The notes under the pieces were generated by a model, which made no database searches, was not told the DNA's origin, and saw only the letters and a list, made by a program, of their open reading frames with translations. This document shows positions 61,192 to 64,000 of a stretch of 64,000 nucleotides of DNA, in pieces. Origin of the DNA: Pseudomonas asplenii (GTDB taxonomy: Bacteria > Pseudomonadota > Gammaproteobacteria > Pseudomonadales > Pseudomonadaceae). The stretch's first letter is position 1; the number at the start of each line of letters is the position of its first letter. The DNA lies in assembly GCF_900105475.1 (NCBI RefSeq), contig NZ_LT629777.1, forward strand, positions 3,720,001 through 3,784,000. The letters are read 5' to 3'. Both the position numbers and the translations under genes were made by a program.

Positions 61192-61911
61192 TCACTCGCT
61201 GGCGAAACGTTCCTGGCTGTTGCTCAGGTGCGTCCACATCGCTGCGCGTGCCGCATCGGCATCCTGGCGGCGAATCGCTGCGAGAATCGCTTCATGCTCC
61301 TGATTGGCCAACTGCCCCAACGGTGCCAGATCGGTGTCGCCACGTTCGGCGGCTTGTACCTGGGTACGCGGGATCATCGAATTGCCCAGGTGCAACAGGA
61401 TCTCGACGAAATACGGGTTGCCGGTGGCCTCGGCGATCAACAGGTGAAAGCGCTGGTCGGCAGCGACGCAACTGTCGTTGTTGGCCAATAGGCTCTGGTA
61501 TTCGTCCAGGGTCTCGCGCATCTGTCGCAGGTGTTCATCGGTGCGCCGCCGGGCCGCCAGGGCGACGGCCTGGGTTTCCAGGCCCAGGCGCAGTTCGAGA
61601 ATGCCCCGCACGCTCAACGCCGTGTCGGCGCTCAGGCGCAGCCCCTGACCTTCCTGGCGCTCCAGCACGAAGCTGCCGACGCCGTGATGGGTTTCGACCC
61701 AGCCGGCGGCCTGCAACTTGGAAATCGCTTCGCGAACCACCGTACGACTGACTTTGTGCTCGCGGATGATGGCGCTTTCCGACGGCAGTTTTTCGCCCGG
61801 TTTCAATTCGCCCAGACGAATCCGCTGGGTCAGGTGATTGACCAGGTCGGTGGCCAGGTTGGGCGTGCGCTTGCGGCGTAACGGCGTGGAGAGGTCGCGG
61901 TCAATGCTCAT
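61192..61911 (-). CDS. GntR-family regulator, FadR subgroup
   Basis: Probable repressor of the divergent glucarate genes. It has 239 residues. The N-terminal winged helix-turn-helix is LGELKPGEKLPSESAIIREH with KVSRTVVREAISKLQAAGWV (residues about 34-75). The all-helical FCD effector domain follows, with metal-binding-type residues in AADQRFHLLIAEATGN and ANQEHEAILAAIRRQDADAA. Three FadR-like sites lie in the 350-base divergent gap. The effector is probably a sugar acid, inferred from context. Confidence 0.9.
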   Translation of the reverse strand: MSIDRDLSTPLRRKRTPNLATDLVNHLTQRIRLGELKPGEKLPSESAIIREHKVSRTVVREAISKLQAAGWVETHHGVGSFVLERQEGQGLRLSADTALSVRGILELRLGLETQAVALAARRRTDEHLRQMRETLDEYQSLLANNDSCVAADQRFHLLIAEATGNPYFVEILLHLGNSMIPRTQVQAAERGDTDLAPLGQLANQEHEAILAAIRRQDADAARAAMWTHLSNSQERFASE

Positions 61912-62261
61912 GATCGTATCGTGCGGAAATGAGTGGGGAGCTTAACACTCGTCTGATAAGGGGTGTAAGCGGGCGTCAATCATGTATGACGAGTTTGTTT
62001 TTTCAGTCGATATCTCAATGAGATCGAGCTGATTTTGGGCGCGTGAAGAGAAAAATCACGCAGTGGATATATTTTTATAAATCATATAATTCAATTAAAA
62101 AACAAATACTTATAATTATATTTCGAAAGGTTTTTTGATTTTTTCAAGCATTGCCCCACGCCATAGCGCTTGTTAGTAGATTTTTCTACTCGTATGATGA
62201 CTGTCGACTGGCTAGATTTGACCAGCACCCCGCACACAAAAATAATCCGTGGGAGACCGTC
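61912..62261. promoter_or_regulatory. Divergent control region of the glucarate locus with three FadR-like sites
   Basis: The 350-base gap has no gene. Sites resembling TnGTnnnAnnA are TCGTCTGATAA at 61949-61959, TCGTCATACAT (complement of 61982-61992) and TCGTATGATGA at 62190-62200. The first two are close to the regulator gene and the third lies 61 bases before the transporter. The segment 62078-62145 is strikingly AT-rich for this genome. Confidence 0.5.
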
Positions 62262-63617
62262 GTGAACCACACCCCCGATCCGTCCGCATCAGCGGAACAC
62301 GCTTCATTGCTGGCCGTTGCCGTGGCGAAGGTCAAGCGCCATGTCCTGCCGCTGTTCGTCATCATGTTCATCGTCAATTACATCGACCGGGTCAACATCG
62401 GCTTCGTCCGCACGCACCTGGAGCACGACTTGGGCATCGGCGCCGCCGCCTATGGGTTTGGTGCCGGGTTGTTCTTCATCGGTTATGCCCTGTTCGAGGT
62501 GCCTTCCAACATCCTCTTGCAGAAGGTCGGGGCGCGGCTCTGGCTGACCCGTATCATGTTCACCTGGGGGCTGGTCGCCACGGCCATGGCCTTCGTCCAG
62601 AACGAAACCCATTTCTACATCCTGCGTTTTCTGCTCGGGATCGCCGAGGCCGGGTTTTTCCCGGGGGTGATCTATTACTTCACGCGCTGGTTGCCGGGGG
62701 TGGAGCGGGGCAAGGCCATCGCGATCTTCCTCAGTGGTTCGGCACTGGCCTCGCTGATTTCCGGGCCGCTGTCCGGCGCCCTGTTGCAGATCGAGGGACT
62801 GGACTGGCACGGCTGGCAGTGGATGTTCATCATCGAGGGATTGGCGTCGGTGGTGCTCTGCGGCTTCACCTGGTTCTGGCTCGATTCCACGCCGCGCGAC
62901 GCTCAATGGCTGAACCGTGCCGAACAGGATGTGCTGGTGCAGGCGATCGACGACGAGCAGCGTGCCCGCGAGGCCTCGATGCCGGTCAAGCCGTCGATCT
63001 GGAGCCTGCTCAAGGACCGGCAGATCCTGCTGTTCTGCCTGCTGTATTTCTGCATCCAACTGACGATCTATGCCGCGACCTTCTGGCTGCCGAGCATCAT
63101 CAAGAAGATGGGGGATCTGAGCGACGTGCAGGTGGGTTTCTTCAATTCCATTCCCTGGCTGATCTCGATCATCGCCATGTACGCCTTCGCGGCAGCCTCG
63201 GGCAAATGGAAATACCAACAGGCGTGGGTCGCCACGGCGCTGCTGGTGGCAGCGGTCGGGATGTTCATGTCCACCACCGGCGGGCCGGTGTTTGCCTTCG
63301 TCGCGGTGTGTTTCGCGGCCATCGGGTTCAAGTCCGCCTCATCGCTGTTCTGGCCGATTCCCCAGGCTTATCTGGATGCGCGCATTGCGGCGGCGGTGAT
63401 CGCCCTGATCAACTCCATCGGCAACCTCGGTGGCTTCGTCGCCCCGGCCACCTTCGGTCTGCTGGAACAAAAGACCGGCTCGATCCAGGGCGGCCTCTAT
63501 GGCCTGGCGGCGACCTCGGTCATCGCGGCCATTCTGGTGTTCTATGCCCGCACCCAGCCCGCCCCCGGGCAACGCCTGCCGGAGAGCGTCGACCCGGCAC
63601 TGAACTCATCCCGTTGA
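62262..63617 (+). CDS. gudP: MFS transporter, glucarate/galactarate type (ACS family)
   Basis: Proton symporter for sugar acids, twelve helices, 451 residues. Family marks are IMFIVNYIDRVNIGFVRTHL, GYALFEVPSNILLQKVGARL, GIAEAGFFPGVIYYFTRWLP and the central WMFIIEGLASVVLCGFTWFW. Translation starts at GTG with GGGAG six bases upstream. It is followed after 45 bases by glucarate dehydratase, which supports D-glucarate as substrate; related sugar acids are possible. It is divergent from a FadR-type regulator. Confidence 0.88.
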   Translation: MNHTPDPSASAEHASLLAVAVAKVKRHVLPLFVIMFIVNYIDRVNIGFVRTHLEHDLGIGAAAYGFGAGLFFIGYALFEVPSNILLQKVGARLWLTRIMFTWGLVATAMAFVQNETHFYILRFLLGIAEAGFFPGVIYYFTRWLPGVERGKAIAIFLSGSALASLISGPLSGALLQIEGLDWHGWQWMFIIEGLASVVLCGFTWFWLDSTPRDAQWLNRAEQDVLVQAIDDEQRAREASMPVKPSIWSLLKDRQILLFCLLYFCIQLTIYAATFWLPSIIKKMGDLSDVQVGFFNSIPWLISIIAMYAFAAASGKWKYQQAWVATALLVAAVGMFMSTTGGPVFAFVAVCFAAIGFKSASSLFWPIPQAYLDARIAAAVIALINSIGNLGGFVAPATFGLLEQKTGSIQGGLYGLAATSVIAAILVFYARTQPAPGQRLPESVDPALNSSR

Positions 63618-63662
63618 ACGACATTTTTTCCAAGCGACCGTTTTGCCAGACAGGTACTCAAC

Positions 63663-64000
63663 ATGAATGCACAGACGCTCGGCACTGCCGGCCAAACCCC
63701 GGTCATCAGCGGCTTTCAGGTCATCCCGGTGGCCGGCCATGACAGCATGCTGCTCAATCTGAGTGGCGCCCACGGTCCGTTCTTCACCCGCAACATCGTC
63801 ATCATCACCGACAGCAGTGGCCGCACCGGCGTCGGTGAAGTGCCGGGCGGCGAGCGGATTCGCGCGACGCTGGAGGACGCCCGTGGCCTGCTGCTGGGCC
63901 AGTCCATCGGTAACTACCAGAAACTGCTCAACCAGGTCCGCCAGACCTTTGCCGATCGCGATGCCGGCGGCCGTGGGCAACAGACCTTCGACCTGCGTAT
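63663..64000 (+). CDS. gudD: Glucarate dehydratase, N-terminal part (continues beyond window)
   Basis: Enolase-superfamily enzyme that dehydrates D-glucarate to 5-keto-4-deoxyglucarate. The first 112 residues are visible and in frame to the window end; the full protein is about 450. The N-terminal capping domain is typical: [40 protein letters not shown] and [20 protein letters not shown]. Catalytic Lys, His and metal-binding residues lie outside the window. It follows the transporter by 45 bases and is probably in the same operon. Confidence 0.9.
   Translation, partial: MNAQTLGTAGQTPVISGFQVIPVAGHDSMLLNLSGAHGPFFTRNIVIITDSSGRTGVGEVPGGERIRATLEDARGLLLGQSIGNYQKLLNQVRQTFADRDAGGRGQQTFDLR

Noticed and set aside
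1..64000. CRISPR arrays, prophage genes, integrases or rRNA operons
   Set aside because: No regularly spaced repeats, phage structural genes or rRNA sequence were seen; the only mobile element found is the IS66 copy.

Overview
The window reads as chromosome of a Pseudomonas of the fluorescens/putida type. The basis is GC-rich coding DNA, the gene order glnS-cysS-folD-tRNA-tig-clpP-clpX-lon-hupB-ppiD, the block nppA1A2BCD-mltD-gloB-rnhA-dnaQ-ldcA, and REP-type intergenic repeats whose core resembles TTCGCGGGCAAGTC. No plasmid, prophage or CRISPR signal was seen. The assignment is by recognition of protein families and gene order, not by database search.

Region by region. 1-4.3 kb: translation and folate housekeeping (3' part of glnS, cysS, folD) and a tRNA cluster Arg(TCT)-His(GTG)-Leu(TAG). 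4.7-13.2 kb: protein quality control (trigger factor, ClpP, ClpX, Lon, HU-beta, PpiD), with sigma-32-like promoter sequences before clpX and lon and a decayed tRNA-Asp-like sequence between hupB and ppiD. 13.3-15.7 kb: a complete three-gene IS66-family insertion sequence with terminal inverted repeats and an 8-bp target duplication, inserted into a REP element. 15.8-23.2 kb: a five-gene peptide-type ABC importer with two binding proteins (nppA1A2BCD). 23.5-30.8 kb: mltD, gloB, a yafS-like methyltransferase, rnhA, dnaQ, lysine decarboxylase ldcA and a streptothricin-acetyltransferase-like GNAT.

30.8-41.2 kb is accessory: two LysR regulators, a small conserved protein, an FMN reductase, the phnWX pair for 2-aminoethylphosphonate breakdown with its divergent LysR gene, a solitary VgrG-like protein with an unusual C-terminal tail, a YebC/YeeN-type regulator, a leucine-rich-repeat protein kinase and a ZapE-type AAA+ ATPase. 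41.4-48.7 kb: an archaic (Csu/CupE-type) chaperone-usher pilus operon with five small pilin-type subunits, chaperone, usher and two-domain tip adhesin. 48.7-55.2 kb: a seven-gene leftward operon joining a PotABCD-type importer to a three-part HcnABC-like FAD/Fe-S dehydrogenase, with a divergent IclR regulator; it looks like uptake and oxidation of an opine or other N-substituted amino acid.

56.3-59.4 kb: an ECF sigma factor and its anti-sigma factor divergent from a periplasmic SrpA-type catalase and a cytochrome b561. Both directions carry the same promoter pattern GGAATAACC...CGTC with GGAAT-N16-CGTC spacing, which suggests a self-regulating sigma factor that also drives the catalase operon. 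59.4-61.2 kb: an MFS exporter divergent from an HxlR regulator. 61.2-64 kb: a FadR-type GntR regulator divergent from a glucarate-type MFS transporter and the 5' part of glucarate dehydratase; the intergenic region carries three FadR-like operator candidates.
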